Source: Tubiluchus corallicola (Eukaryota; Priapulida; Priapulimorpha; Priapulimorphida; Tubiluchidae). Taken from it: a stretch of 62,000 nt of DNA. Below are positions 45,937-59,847 of the stretch, in pieces. Both the position numbers and the translations under genes were made by a program. Location: positions 17,501 through 79,500 of the forward strand of contig JAQGDQ010000390.1 in the NCBI GenBank assembly GCA_030141605.1, in the 5' to 3' direction. Position 1 is the first letter of the stretch. The number at the start of each line of letters is the position of its first letter. The notes below the pieces were generated by a model, which did no database searches, was not told the origin of the DNA, and saw only the letters and a program-made list of their open reading frames with translations.

Positions 45937-46236
45937 TATGTATGTGGTAATGTTTCACAGAAATGTTGTCTGTGATTTTATTTTTCGTTTGGCTTTGATA
46001 ACAGCTCTGAAAATTAAGATGTTTCAGTAAGAGTAGTCACCTGCCAGAGAGGTTATTTATAATTCGTGGGACACAAGATTAAAGAGATTCTGTATTTTTA
46101 CAATTTCAGGCCAATTTTCAAAACACTTAAAATTTGTGCAAGCCAGATGAAATGCAAATCACTACTACAGTGACTAGAAGGTAGTGAATGCATCGGATCA
46201 TCTAGACATTTGATCTTGCAATAAGTGAGAAGTAAA

Positions 46237-46242
46237 TTTATT
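46237..46242 (-). terminator. Polyadenylation signal of CCDC39
   Basis: AATAAA on the minus strand about 40 nt after the stop codon, giving a very short 3'UTR. Confidence 0.5.
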
Positions 46243-46279
46243 TCGACTACGATTATTGAAAATTATGCCGGTTTCGGTT

Positions 46280-49200
46280 TTACCGGGAAGAAATTTTAAA
46301 TGGGAACAATGGCAATTGCAAACCTGATTTCGGCATGCTGATTTCCAGGTTGACTGTAGACGGCGGCTTAAGTGATGGAATCGACACACAGAAGGAACTA
46401 CGGACGGAATGAACACTGCTGCGTGCCGATGAGGCGCGAGACGAAGTGGCACTGCTTGCATTGCTGGAGGGCAAACTAGGTGGCAACAGATCCATCTGGA
46501 ATCACCAAGGAAAATCATTTAATTTGCCATGTCTTGGGTAAAACAACCTCCAAGCATATTAAACAGAAAACTCAGGCATTTTTACCATTTTTTTTAGTTT
46601 TTGGTAAATTCTGCCTGCAATAAGCCTTTCCACAGTTTTGCTATGTGCATATGCAGTAGCTGTAGGTCAAAGGTTAAGTGTACCAGAACAACGCGTCTTA
46701 ACTCCAACTGTCACGTGACATGTGCATAAAACAAGACCTAACTTCAGTTATTTTACGTAGAATTTACTTAGCAGAGTATTAATCTGTGCGTAGAGTGATT
46801 TACTAGCAGGATCTTGTGTGGAAACAACAAAGTGAACTAGGTAAGGTTCTAGCTAGCTGTTAAGAATGCTACTATTACTACAGTATAGGCTGTGAGGCAT
46901 TGTCAAGTATACACAAATGCATTGTCTGGTTCACTTAACCTTTGACCTTTTCACGATCATCATCAATCGCTGGAACTGTGAAAAGGCTTACTGAACGTGC
47001 AACTTCCTGGGTGAAAAGCGAGCATGCGGTTCATTCTTAAACATTATTTACAGCACAGGGTTTGTATGCCAACATTCAAGGTTCAAATGAAGATTAAGTA
47101 CATTTTTATGTTGTTTTTCGATCAAATTTGACTGGTAACTTAATTAGTCAACAAAATGTCAACTTTTTTAATACAATGCCCAGAAAACTTTAGTATATAT
47201 CCACTGTATGTTAATGGCCTCCAAGACATAAAATTTTCCTCACATACGTAAGTATATGTTATTTAATTACTAATTTAAGTCAGTTTACGACTAAGTGTAC
47301 AAAAAAGACTCACCTTAGAAAACAGTTCGTTAATTTTACTCATAATTTCTGGATAATTGGCCATGACCTCACCAAGAGCTTTTGTTGCAGTTCTATAACT
47401 CTCCTTTAAGCTGCGAACCTCAACATCTTTCTATTAAAGGGGAAGAAAAGGCAATGTCAAACTACGTCCCGAAAAACAATGCTAAACTAGGTCTCCCTAA
47501 AAAAACAATGTTAAACTACATCCCAAAAAACTTTCCACACTAAGTTATTTTACTAAGAATTTCGCTTACCTGCTTGAAAGACTCATGTAACTAGAAAAGA
47601 AAATTCGTATTAATTAAAAATGTTTGTGTCACCTGATAAACTGTTACTGACTTACCTTCCCAACTGGCACCACTGACTCACCAAAAAAAACCTATTTTTA
47701 ATCTTATTGACAAGATACATAATTTAAAATTTTGCTTAGTTTGCGATATATAAGAACAGCAAATGTGATAAGAAAGTGCGAAATAAATTTGTATCATCTA
47801 GTGACTCTCCCACTTATTTGGGAAGCTTGCGTTATGTCAATGTATGCAAGCTGCCATTTTTATTTTCATTTTATATTTTCAAATTTTACACAATGTTACT
47901 TGAATAGTAAACTCTGCACATGGAGAGATTTCATACAGATGATTTTCTAGCAAAGTTTTTCACTTGTATGTTGAAGTTCACTTATCTTGTCTGTTAATAC
48001 AAGGCTCGTATATTACTTAAAACTTCGCAACAATCAAACCTCGCTAGCCTCCCCTCATTATAATGCAAGCCTCCCTATCATACCAAATTTTGGCTAGTCC
48101 AGATTTCCATAATGCATTAAATATAGGTAATACAGCCAAGCTATAAGTTATGCATAAGGTATAACGCCAGCTAAGATAAAGCACAGCGTATTGCTCCTGA
48201 AAAACAGCCATTGTATTGTGAAAACAATGATTTCTGACAAGAAATACAATTATGGTGTTTAAATTAAGATCTGCACAATTAAGTTTCATAGTGAGTGACT
48301 GTATGAAAGTGAATGTTGAGGTTTTGAGCAAGTAGCATGCATTATAAGAGTACAAGAGTTGAGTAGCTAAGATTCAGTAGTGAACTAATGGGAATTTAAC
48401 ACCTATTAAAGCTGCCTGACTCAAGTTCAAGTCATGTGCGGCAGCTGTTTATAGTCTTAATTATCCAGTAATCAACGTTGGGAACATGGGTGGGCCACAT
48501 GGGTGCATATTTCTCTTATCAGTAGTTGACTAATTAAGATATATAGTCGTGTTCCAGACCTAGCATTATAACAAGGTTTGATTAAACTACATTGAGTAGA
48601 AAAACTAAACTGTTACTTTGTTTCTCTATCGCCAAGAAGTCATAAAAGCTTTCTTAAACATTTTCCACGAACACTTCAAGATAAGAAAATACATTTCAAA
48701 ACATGTTGTTCTTCAAGCTTTCTTAGTGTGCACAGAACCAAATGCTTTCCAATCTTAAAACTTGAGAAGCTGTGCACTGCAGATGATAATAGCTTAAGTT
48801 CACTCAGTGAGTAGACTCAATGATATGAACAAGCAATATCATCTAGATTAATTCACAACACAATTTATCATTTTTCAACATCTGTTATGAAAGAGCACCG
48901 ACCTCTTCCAAAGTTTCGGCCTTAATTTTCTGAGATGATCTCAGCTCTTTTGCATATCTGGCATTCTGAAAATAAAAAATATAACCAATGAAAGCAGTCA
49001 TGAGGTCAACGACCCTCATGAGTGATGCTTGTTAATTAATTACATGTCTTACAGTAAATAACATCACAAATATGAAACAGCTCTCCTGAGATTTGCCACC
49101 TTAACATAAAAAAAATTGAATGCCCTTATAGTTTCAAAATAATTATTTTTGCTTCTTACAGAAGCTTTCACCCTAGCAGGTTTCATAAGCTGAAAAATTA

Positions 49201-50114
49201 CAGATAAAATGCTAAAAACGGTATTTAACAACGTAAAACAAAGATATTAAAAGCAAAAATAGTAGCTAAACTTCACTGATTTAAAATTTTAACATTAGCT
49301 AGTTCACACCAATTTTAACACTTTATCCATAATTTTTTGAGATTTCAACAGCATTCAAAATTTTCTTAAGTTAAAATAACACCACAAAATTTACATTACA
49401 AAAAATGCCCTTTCTGAAGGCATATCTCAATTTTTACAAAAATATCGTATGTTTATGACACAACACTATTTGAGTTGGATGCAACAAGGTTCGAATTATT
49501 TAGTATATTGGATCCTTCTAGAAAAAATGAACCCCGAAAAAGTTAAACTTTTATCTGAGCGGCATAAGAATTCGAAAAAAGATATTTAACATTGATTTAA
49601 AAAATATCAAAGAATTTTGCAAAATATAACAACATTATTCATCATTCATACTTAATGTCATTTTAAACAGAAACCAAACAATGGTTTGCAATAAAAATGT
49701 GTCATTAGTTCTGAAGCTGCCAACCAAAACTAAAGAGCTGCTTAGAAAGTAACCATATTGTTTAACTAGGTAGTCAAACAATGGACTATAGCCTTCATCT
49801 GAGTGTCTTACATCTCACAACAAAGTCAAAAAATAAATCAGCCACACAGTCAAATGTGTTCATTAAATCCTACATCCAGCAGTGTACTTGACCAGTGTGC
49901 CATGCTCCACATTCAACAGCTACATGACCAATGCACCATGCTCACTAAACATTCTCAATTACCTGTTTATCTACGCGAATAATCTTGACATCCTGTTCGC
50001 TGGTGTCCTTCTCCAGAACGGTTAGTTTCTGCTGCTTATCATTCAGTAAGTGTTTGGTAACCGCTTCTGTCTGACGTAGATTGTGGAGCGTCCTTTTCAT
50101 CGTCTACGTAACAA

Positions 50115-50182
<68 letters not shown>

Positions 50183-50204
50183 AACAGACAGAGAGACGGA
50201 GGAA

Positions 50205-50247
<43 letters not shown>

Positions 50248-53200
50248 AACAGACAGAGAGACGGAGGAAGGTGAGAGAGGGAGAGATTATAGAGGTTATT
50301 GTTATTATTATTATTACAATTCTTTATTCAAAATTTAAAATTACACACGCATACAATAGTTACAAATGTACAATACAGAGACCCTCTGTTTGCAGGGTAT
50401 TGTAAGCGGACAGTTAAAATACTGGTATACCTATAAAATTTACTATTACATTTATAAAAGTTAAATACAGTATTAAGATGTATAATAATATATTCAGTGA
50501 TGATGATGATGATGCAGATAATCACTATAAAGATGACAAACAATAACCATGATGATGATAAAATCTTGTCACCATTAAATATCAAAGTACCAAAGTCTCT
50601 ATCAACACAAAATTAAACTTTAGGCATACAATGTCACAGCTTATACTACTGAAATATGGCATTAGCTAACTAAAGTCATAAATTAAGATAATAGCCAGTG
50701 TTTAAGGTGAATGTAGGTCTACGTAGTTCATATATAATGTTACAAAATGTTGAGATACAATATTACCTCTATATCATCAGTGAGTTCTCTGGCTTGCTTT
50801 CTCTTGAATTTGCATTTGTCGGTGACGGCTCTCAGTTGAGCTTCTAATTCTTGTCTGTCCTGTTGTTCAGCACCTAAAATGAAACAGCGTATGTAAAAAA
50901 ACTTGTAAAAAAGCTAAACAAAACATTGTAAAAAAACTTCTAAACTGATAAGCTAAACAAAACACCGTAAAAAACTTCTAAACTGATAAGCTAAACAAAA
51001 CATCGTAAAAAACTTCTAAACTGATAAGCTAAACAAAACACCGTAAAAAACTTCTAAACTGATAAGCTAAACAAAACACCGTAAAAAACTTCTAAACTGA
51101 TAAGCTAAACAAAACATCGTAAAAAACTTCTAAACTGATAAGCTAAATAAAAGATTGTAAAAAAACTTCTAAACTGATAAGCTAAACAAAACATCGTAAA
51201 AAACTTCTAAACTGATAAGCTAGACAAAATATCGTAAAAAAACTTCTAAACTGATAAGCTAAACAAAACATCGTAAAAAAACTTCTAAACTGATAAGCTA
51301 AACAAAACACCGTAAAAAACTTCTAAACTGATAAGCTAGACAAAATATCGTAAAAAAACTTCTAAACTGATAAGCTAAACAAAACATCGTAAAAAACTTC
51401 TAAACTGATAAGCTAAACAAAACATCGTAAAAAAACTTCTAAACTGATAAGCTAAACAAAACATCGTAAAAAAACTTCTAAACTGATAAGCTAAACAAAA
51501 CATCGTAAAAGAAACTTCTAAACTGATAAGCTAAACAAAACATCGTAAAAAAACTTCTAAACTGATAAGCTAGACAAAATATCGTAAAAAAACTTCTAAA
51601 CTGATAAGCTAAACAAAACATCGTAAAAAACTTCTAAACTGATAAGCTAAACAAAAGATTGTAAAAGAAACTTCTAAACTGATAAGCTAAACAAATCATT
51701 ACCAGTTTATAATGATTCGTCTTTCTTGTTAACAGATCGACGTAACTATGTACGCATAAAACAATTTTGACAGTACTGTCTACACAGCAGTCATAATGCC
51801 ATGTCACCATCTACTGAAAATCTTATTGAACTAATAGAAGCTAGTGCACATTGAACAGAGCTAAAAACAGCACATTTTTTCATTTTAAATTCCCAAAGTT
51901 TCTGTCAATATGATATTAAAATAAAAAATTTTGTAGGCATGTTACTACTTGCTATGCACAAATCTGCGTTTACGCAGATAATGAACATTTGTCTCTGTAA
52001 TTAAAGCAGCAGCATAGCTAATAGGGAAGCAAGGGGAGGAACCGCTTTACTGAGCACATTTTCAAAGAGCTGGCGCCTTTTCTACAATTTTTTAACTCTT
52101 AAGTTCATTTGTTCGATAAAAGTTGAATCTTTTTATATTATTTAAATTAATCGTATAGCCTTGGAGGGATTTTTGGAAGTCATTACTTTAATTATGTATT
52201 TACTTTAAAACTGTATCCTCCTCATGTTTTGATTTTAAAGACAAAATTAAAATGTATAATCAATGCGTTAAAAATTGTTTGGTATGTGCCCCGGCACCTT
52301 TTTTATATGCTTGCTCCTCCTAACTTTAGAACCTGGCTGTGCTCCTGAATTAAAGTGTATGCATTAATCTGAATACTGATTCAAACCCTTTTCTCTTTGT
52401 ACTAAACACAAGCAGAATACTATAGATAGCAAACACAGCTAGAAACTAACTTTTGTCAGTGAATTTCTCGAAGGTTTGCTTGTAAGCTCTGTTGTGTGAA
52501 TACATGAGATTTAGAGTATTCCTCAAGGCCTGAACTTCCTTCTCGGCACGGTGAATTTTGCTGTCCAGCTCATCTCCTATTCGCTGACACTCTTCCTTAT
52601 CCTGCGCTGCCTATATATAGCAAAGCGATCAGAACAATTGCAATAAAAATAGATTGAAAACTGGAGCCTCATGGGTGGATTTAATAGTTGCAGGAATTAA
52701 TATTTTTTCACTGACACTTCTAATACTTTATTATAAGCAGCAGTAGCAGACGAAAATGTAAATGATAAATAAACGTTGCATGCACATGAAATATGGTTGT
52801 CCAATTCAAAATTTGAGCTAAAGTTTACAATTCCCCATGCACAAGAAATTAGTTCATGAAGCAAAACAGGGTTGGAGTTAGGATTACGGTCAGGGTATTT
52901 AAATTGTGTGGGCAAACTCCTTCCAAAATTTGCAAATATTTATACTAAATTTAATAGAGATGTGCCAACTGAAAAAATTCATTATGGTGACATGCAGATT
53001 TCCTGGCATCCACAAGCTTCATCACAACCCCGGGGAATAGGACATGTGAAAATTGGGTGCAGACGTTTAGCCACCAGACATTTTGGCGATGGCTCACTTG
53101 GACAAGAGACATTTGAATGCCAGCATCCATGCATATTCAGTGCACTGATTTGATAAGGCAATAAGACACTACTAAAATTAATGACATCTTACGCTACAAA

Positions 53201-56200
53201 TCTTGCTGTCTTTCCTGCCTTGTAGGAATCCTTTTATTTGCCTGATTAATGATTAGCCTATAATGTAATGTTTAAAATTTGTAGATTTTTGTCAGAAATA
53301 AAATAATTATTTCCAGAGCACGATTGCACAATTAAAACTATAGTGAAGCAACTGTAACGAATATGGCATGTGCAAAAACACAGCTGTTGAGAGTATAATA
53401 TTATCACACATTTCGCATGAGATGCAGCAGAAATGCTTACAGTAATTGCTAATCACTCCATTTGGCTCCTTAACTGATCTAGATTCTAACAGTTTTCGGA
53501 TTGGCAGCTAATATAAACACTATATACAACACATTATACATCATTTCTTCTAATTACAGAAGCACAGGAAGCGCTCGATGAATAGAGTACATTGTGACAG
53601 ATATCACTAGTTAAATGCTGTACTAGTTGTAGTGACACTAAATTTTGGTATCAACTGATTCTTTAAAGGACATTTCTGTCTTCAAGTGTTTTAGAACATA
53701 GACCTAATACTGAAAGTAGATCGACACAAAGTGCAGCGACAATTGAATTGTCTTAATTGTTATATAATATAATGTAATGTAATGTAATGCAATGCAATGT
53801 ACTGTAATATAATTAATATAACATAACATAATATAATATGATATTTTATTGCATATGTTTAATTTAGTGAAGTGTTACATTGTGAGAGTTAGGAAACTAT
53901 ATTGAATCATTAAAAATTTAATAAGCAAAAATAAAAAAATAAGGCACAGTATTAAATTTTAATTGTGCCCAAATGTCTCATGCCCAAGTGTCCTCACACA
54001 CAAATGTCATGTACCCCCAAGCCTTGGTTAACAATAACCTCAACTGACATAAATAAAGTTTAAATGAATTAAACTGAGCTCACATTTGCAGAATCAAATT
54101 GCAAGAGACATTTCATAAACTTTTTTTATTATAATGAGTCATAGTTATAATTAGCACCAGTGAGTGCATAACATTGTTCTGATTGACTGACTAATTATTG
54201 ATTACAATTAATTGTACCTTAATAACATAATATGCTGCTGATTTCTCTTCTTGGCCTTCGGGAGGCATCATCCCAATCATTATGACTTCACATCTATGAG
54301 CAATTAATTAAATACATTCATTTTAATAACTGGAAGCAATCATTAAACTACCTGTTAATTAGATAATGGATCTACCTGACAGGTTCATCAGAAACTCAAT
54401 ACAATAATAACAGTTTCTTATACATTAGCGGTCTTATACATTTACAGTAATAGCAGTTTCTAAGCTTAGGTAAGCAAACCAGTAGGGATATAGAGAATGG
54501 TTTACAGTAATAGCAGTTTCTAAATTTAGGTTAGCAAACCACCAAGGATATAGAGAATGTTTTACAGTAATAGCAGTAACTAAACTTAGGTGAGCAAACC
54601 ACCAGGGATACAGAGAATGGTTTACAGTAATAGCAGTTTCTAAACTTAGGTAAGCAAACCACCAGGGATAGAGAGAATAGTTTACAGTAATAGCAGTTTC
54701 TAAACTTAGGTAAGCAAACCACCAAGGATATAGAGAATGGTTTACAGTAATAGCAGTTTCTAAACATAGGTAAGCAAACCACCAGGGATATAGAGAATGG
54801 TTTACAGTAATAGCAGTTTCTAAGCTTAGGTAAGCAAACCAGTAGGGATATAGAGAATGGTTTACAGTAGTAGCAGTTTCTAAATTTAGGTTAGTAAACC
54901 ACCAGGGATATAGAGAATGGTTTACAGTAATAGCAGTTTCTAAATTTAGGTTAGCAAACCACCAAGGATATAGAGAATGTTTTACAGTAATAGCAGTAAC
55001 TAAACTTAGGTGAGCAAACCACCAGGGATACAGAGAATGGTTTACAGTAATAGCAGTTTCTAAACTTAGGTAAGCAAACCACCAGGGATAGAGAGAATAG
55101 TTTACAGTAATAGCAGTTTCTAAATTTAGGTTAGCAAACCACCAAGGATATAGAGAATGGTTTACAGTAATAGCAGTTTCTAAACATAGGTAAGCAAACC
55201 ACCAGGGATATAGAGAATGGTTTACAGTAATAGCAGTTTCTAAATTTAGGTTAGTAAACCACCAGGGATATAGAGAATGGTTTACAGTAGTAGCAGTTTC
55301 TAAGCTTAGGTAAGCAAACCACCAAGGATATAGAAAATGGTTTACAGTAATAACAGTTTCTAAATTTAGGTTAGTAAACCACCAGGGATATAGAGAATGG
55401 TTTACAGTAGTAGCAGTTTCTAAACTTAGGTAAGCAAACCACCAGAGATTCAGAGGAATGTTTACGCTAAAGACAGTTTCTAAAAGTAGCCTAGCAAATT
55501 ATCACAGGGATATAGAGAATGGTTTACAGTAATAACGGTTTCTAAAATTAGGTGAGCAAACCACCAAGGATTCAGAGGATGGTTTAAAGTAATAAGTTTC
55601 AAAACTAAGGTTAACAAACAACCAGGGATTCAAAGGATGGTTTACAGTAATGACAGTTTCTAAACTTAGGTTAGCAAATCATCAGGGATCGGAGAATGGT
55701 TTGCAGTAATAACAGTTTCTAAATTTAGGTGATCAAACCACCAGAGATTCAGAGGAATGTTTACACTAAAGACAGTTTCTAAAATTAGCCTAGCAAATTA
55801 TCAAGGATTCAGAGAATGGTTTACAGTAATAAGTTTCAAAACTTAGGTTAACAAACCACCAGAGATTCAGAGAATGGTTTGCAGTAATGACAGTTTCTAA
55901 ACTTAGGTGAGCAAATCACCAGGGAGTCAGAAGATCGTATACTAGTAAAAACAGTTTCCAAACTTAAGTTAGCAAATCACTGTGGATTCAGAGGATAGTT
56001 CATAGAAGTATCATTACATAACTACAAAAGAAACATTTACAGTCCTAAACACTTAAATCCGGAAAGATAAGAAAGGAACTGCAGTTTGACCAATGTAGAT
56101 GTGCATGTTGTACCATATACACAGTGATTTGCATTCAGAAAGAAGCTGTCTCCAAGTGATGATAGGACTGTCACATTTTCACTCCTACATGTGGAGTATT

Positions 56201-59200
56201 ACGCACTGCTTGTGCTGATAATGCTTATTTCTGAATAAAGTCGTTACAATTTGAACAACTTGATATCCGTTGAGATAGAATTGTATACTTGATATTGCAT
56301 ATAAATCTATATATATTATCATTCTGTACTGAGTATATTCTGTACCATGTTAATAAGATCATAGGTCTAAACGGTCTAATAACCCTCTAAGTACTAATGT
56401 CAGACAAAATGTTACACATTACTTTTGAGTAATGAATTTATTCAAAAAAAAAACAGTAAAATAAATGAATGCAGAAACAAGTACGATATTCACGACAATT
56501 GGAAAGTAGTTACATTCACCCACCTTTTTCTTACTTTATCGATTTTTGAAAATCTTTCCTGCAATTCAAGAGAGAGGGTGCCTTTCTCTTCCTGGGCTGT
56601 CTTTATCTGAGATTTGAGCATATCTCTGTGTGATGTGACTTCACTGTATCGCTCTTTCATAGCCTAAAACCAGACGGGTGAAATTAATTCGTTTCTTTGA
56701 CAAAAACTGAGCAAGTGAAAATAAAAGACAATGTTATGGTAAAAGGAACAACAAGGTTTTGTTTCGAGTGTTTAAGATAAAGACAAAGACAAGATTTATT
56801 TACCGTCGCTCATTTAATAGACAATATTAGCACTAACAGCAATTTAGTGACTTACACTTACAACAATACAGGTAAAGATGCAACACACTAATAACAAATA
56901 AATGTAAGGAATATTTCCTGGCATTGGCAGCTGCTAGACTTGAACTGAAGATGGCGTGGTTGCAGTCCAAAATCTAGACCACTTGGTCATAGAACACAAG
57001 GCAACTGACACGTGTCATTTAAGAGGCTATGGTTATTACTGGACAGATTGAAAAAGGAGGCGTAATTAATGCAAAAACAAAGACAAGATTTATTTACCGT
57101 CGCTCATTTAACAAACAATATTAGCACTAACGGGCTATTTAGTGACTTACACTTAAAACAATGAAGGTAAGGATGCAACACACAATAAATATGTAAGGAA
57201 TATGTGCTGGCGTTGGCAGCTGCTAGACTCAAGCTGAAGACGGTGTGGTTGCAGTCCAAAATCTAGACCACTCAGCCACTCAACCCAAGGCAAATGACAC
57301 TTGTCAAATGCAGGCTGTATTAATTCAAGGCATCTAGATGGATAACATAGGTGCTTTTAGCATTTTGATTAAATTGGCTTGATATAGCTTGAACTTAATG
57401 TAGCAGTTATGTAACGATTTTGGAATGCCAACAGTAAGTGACTACATTTGGCATACGTTGCTTATTAATACCATTACTGTGTATGTTTAAGGGAAATCCC
57501 GACTTGCTGTTAGATTGATTTTTGGTAAAAACTGGGTTTTGCGAAACTGGGTTTATTTAATCCAGATTGGATTTCATGTAGTTGGTATGTACAGCTTTTG
57601 CTAACCAATAGCAATGTTGCAGTACTGACTATTGTGTGTGTGTGCTCGTATGGTGTGTTTTAGGAGAGATGTAACAATTTTATATTCTTATGATGCTACA
57701 CATTTGGCCATGCCTGGGCAAACTTTGAAGGTAGAGAAAAAAGGCTGAAACTGCAATCCTAGTGAGATTCCACCTAGTAACTCCGATGGTGAAAGCGAAC
57801 TTGTGTAAATAATGTGAGATTCCTCAACGGGTTTTAGGTTCTCTTGATTAATATACTGAAACGTACAGTAGCAGAAAAATCACTCAACTGTTTCTAATTG
57901 TTGTCTTCGTTTTTCCAGATCCATCACCTGATCCGCTCTCGAATTTAGCGTAGCCGTCAATCGATGCAGTTCCAATTTCTTCAAATTCTCATCAACCATC
58001 AAAGCCTAAAAGTAAGAAATACTATAGTAATGTGACTAGAATAAGAATGCATGACTTCAGACACTTTTTCCTGAATACAAACTTTTATACTGCAAAATAC
58101 AGGAGACAAAATTTTAAAAAATGTAGTGGACCAAATTATGGTACAATTTACACTTGCTAGTAGAAATAATATAGCAAATTTTTTTGTAACTAATGAACAC
58201 ACACATCTTACTATTATGAATAACACCAGTTTACAAAATGAAAACCATTTGATAGGCTAAGAATAATCCTTACCAGAACACTACCAGACAAAAGTCAAAG
58301 ATGCTAAAAAAGTTAGCAGGCATGCATGCGACTACAATTAGTGCAATGACAAGTTCATTGTTGCACCTGATTAATTTGCGGGCCATTGAGAAATTTCAGT
58401 TTTGACACTATGTTCGTTAATTTTGTTACAAGGAGTATTTGTAGATAAAAATAGCCAACGTATCTTAATTTGCTGTTTGTTAATTCTTACAAAACTTACG
58501 AACCCTTAAGACAAGTTAAAGAAGTGTTGCGAGTGTGCAATTGCACTACTTACAGTCCCACGTGTCTTGAAAAATTATCATGAATTAATAAAGCATAAAA
58601 ATGTTATTAGTTATTAATTTAATGAGATGGAATCTTATACATCAGTTTTGTTTATTGAACATCATTTTTGACAACAGTGATGATGATATGAATAATTAAT
58701 TTTGCTCAGTATGCTTGACAGTTCTCAAAGTAACATCACTTAGATATTGTTGTTTGCTACATCAATAAAAAAGCTTCTATAATACACTTAAAGACTGGAA
58801 TTACTTGTTTACCTGTCGCTTAGCAACAATATGTTTCAACTCTCTCTGTGCATTGTCGTTATGCAGTTCAATTTCGTCGTTCTTTGCAGTAAGGTCATGC
58901 TTTTCCTTCCTCACTCGCTCCAGTGATAATCTGACACGACGTATATCATCCTACAAAATTACGTGGGCATACTAAATTAGATATGACACATGCACAACCT
59001 CAGAGATTTTTCCAGTCTCTTCACTATCAATAATTTAGGAAACTGTCAGCTTAGACATATTATCACTATATGTTTTACTGCATAAATGGCTGCATGAAAG
59101 GAAATTATGCTCCCGGTAAATTAGCTTCTGTACATTAAATCATTCTCATCAGTGAGGTTACCATCGGAGGCTGTGTGAAGTTACTATTTTTATCTCTGTA

Positions 59201-59802
59201 CTAAGACAATTTATCACATATGATAGTGTTTTCCTCACTTCCAAGTATTTATATTTCACTCATACAAATTTCAATAATTTATGGTAAGTTTTGTTTGAAA
59301 CCTTTTGCATTGCTAATGACATTAGTCATTGAATTTCAAAACTGGTATGATCCTGATCATCAGGATGCATCTTGTGACAACAAAGTTTAACAGGAATCAT
59401 AGAAAACACCATCACTCTTTCACTCAGAAAGCATAAATCATCTTAATTATATTAGGTGACATACATCTTATGTAATAAAAATTCTTGCATGTATATATAT
59501 ATATATATATATATATAAATCTTTGTCACATAAACTATACACTTAACAGGTATCATAAAATACATGCAAATATTATATGTATAACCATTCAAAGACTATT
59601 GTAGGCAATAATGTTAAACTAAACAGCTAAAGAAAATTTACAAAAGTTATTTTAAAAAATTGAATAAAAGATAAAAGATAAATTTTAATTCACAAGTTCA
59701 CATCGATAACAGCTGTACTATGCGCAAATGCACAAAACATTTAAAATGACTTTAACATATGTATTTTTACTTTATTAAATGGAATTTACTTTATACTGTG
59801 GG

Positions 59803-59847
<45 letters not shown>

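Larger units (their letters stand above)
40920..46230. other. Intergenic region between the converging RHBDD1 and CCDC39 genes
   Basis: It holds an L2-like LINE tail (42106-42790), one MITE (44274-44623) and a mariner-like element (44947-45936). The remaining AT-rich DNA shows no supported gene. A weak inverted pair AAACACCCA/TGGGTGTTT at about 43252/43333 may mark another small MITE. Confidence 0.6.

Noticed and set aside
52872-53153. 93-residue plus-strand frame
   Set aside because: No recognisable domain, antisense within a CCDC39 intron, and no splice or promoter evidence.
54531-54782. Open frame with a 20-residue Cys/Tyr repeat (FRNCYYCKP) on the CCDC39 strand
   Set aside because: It follows from a 60-bp minisatellite period; it lies inside an intron between two well-aligned CCDC39 exons.
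54440-56005. Regularly spaced repeats suggestive of a CRISPR array
   Set aside because: The whole 60-bp unit is conserved, with no unique spacers, and the genome is eukaryotic. It is a minisatellite.
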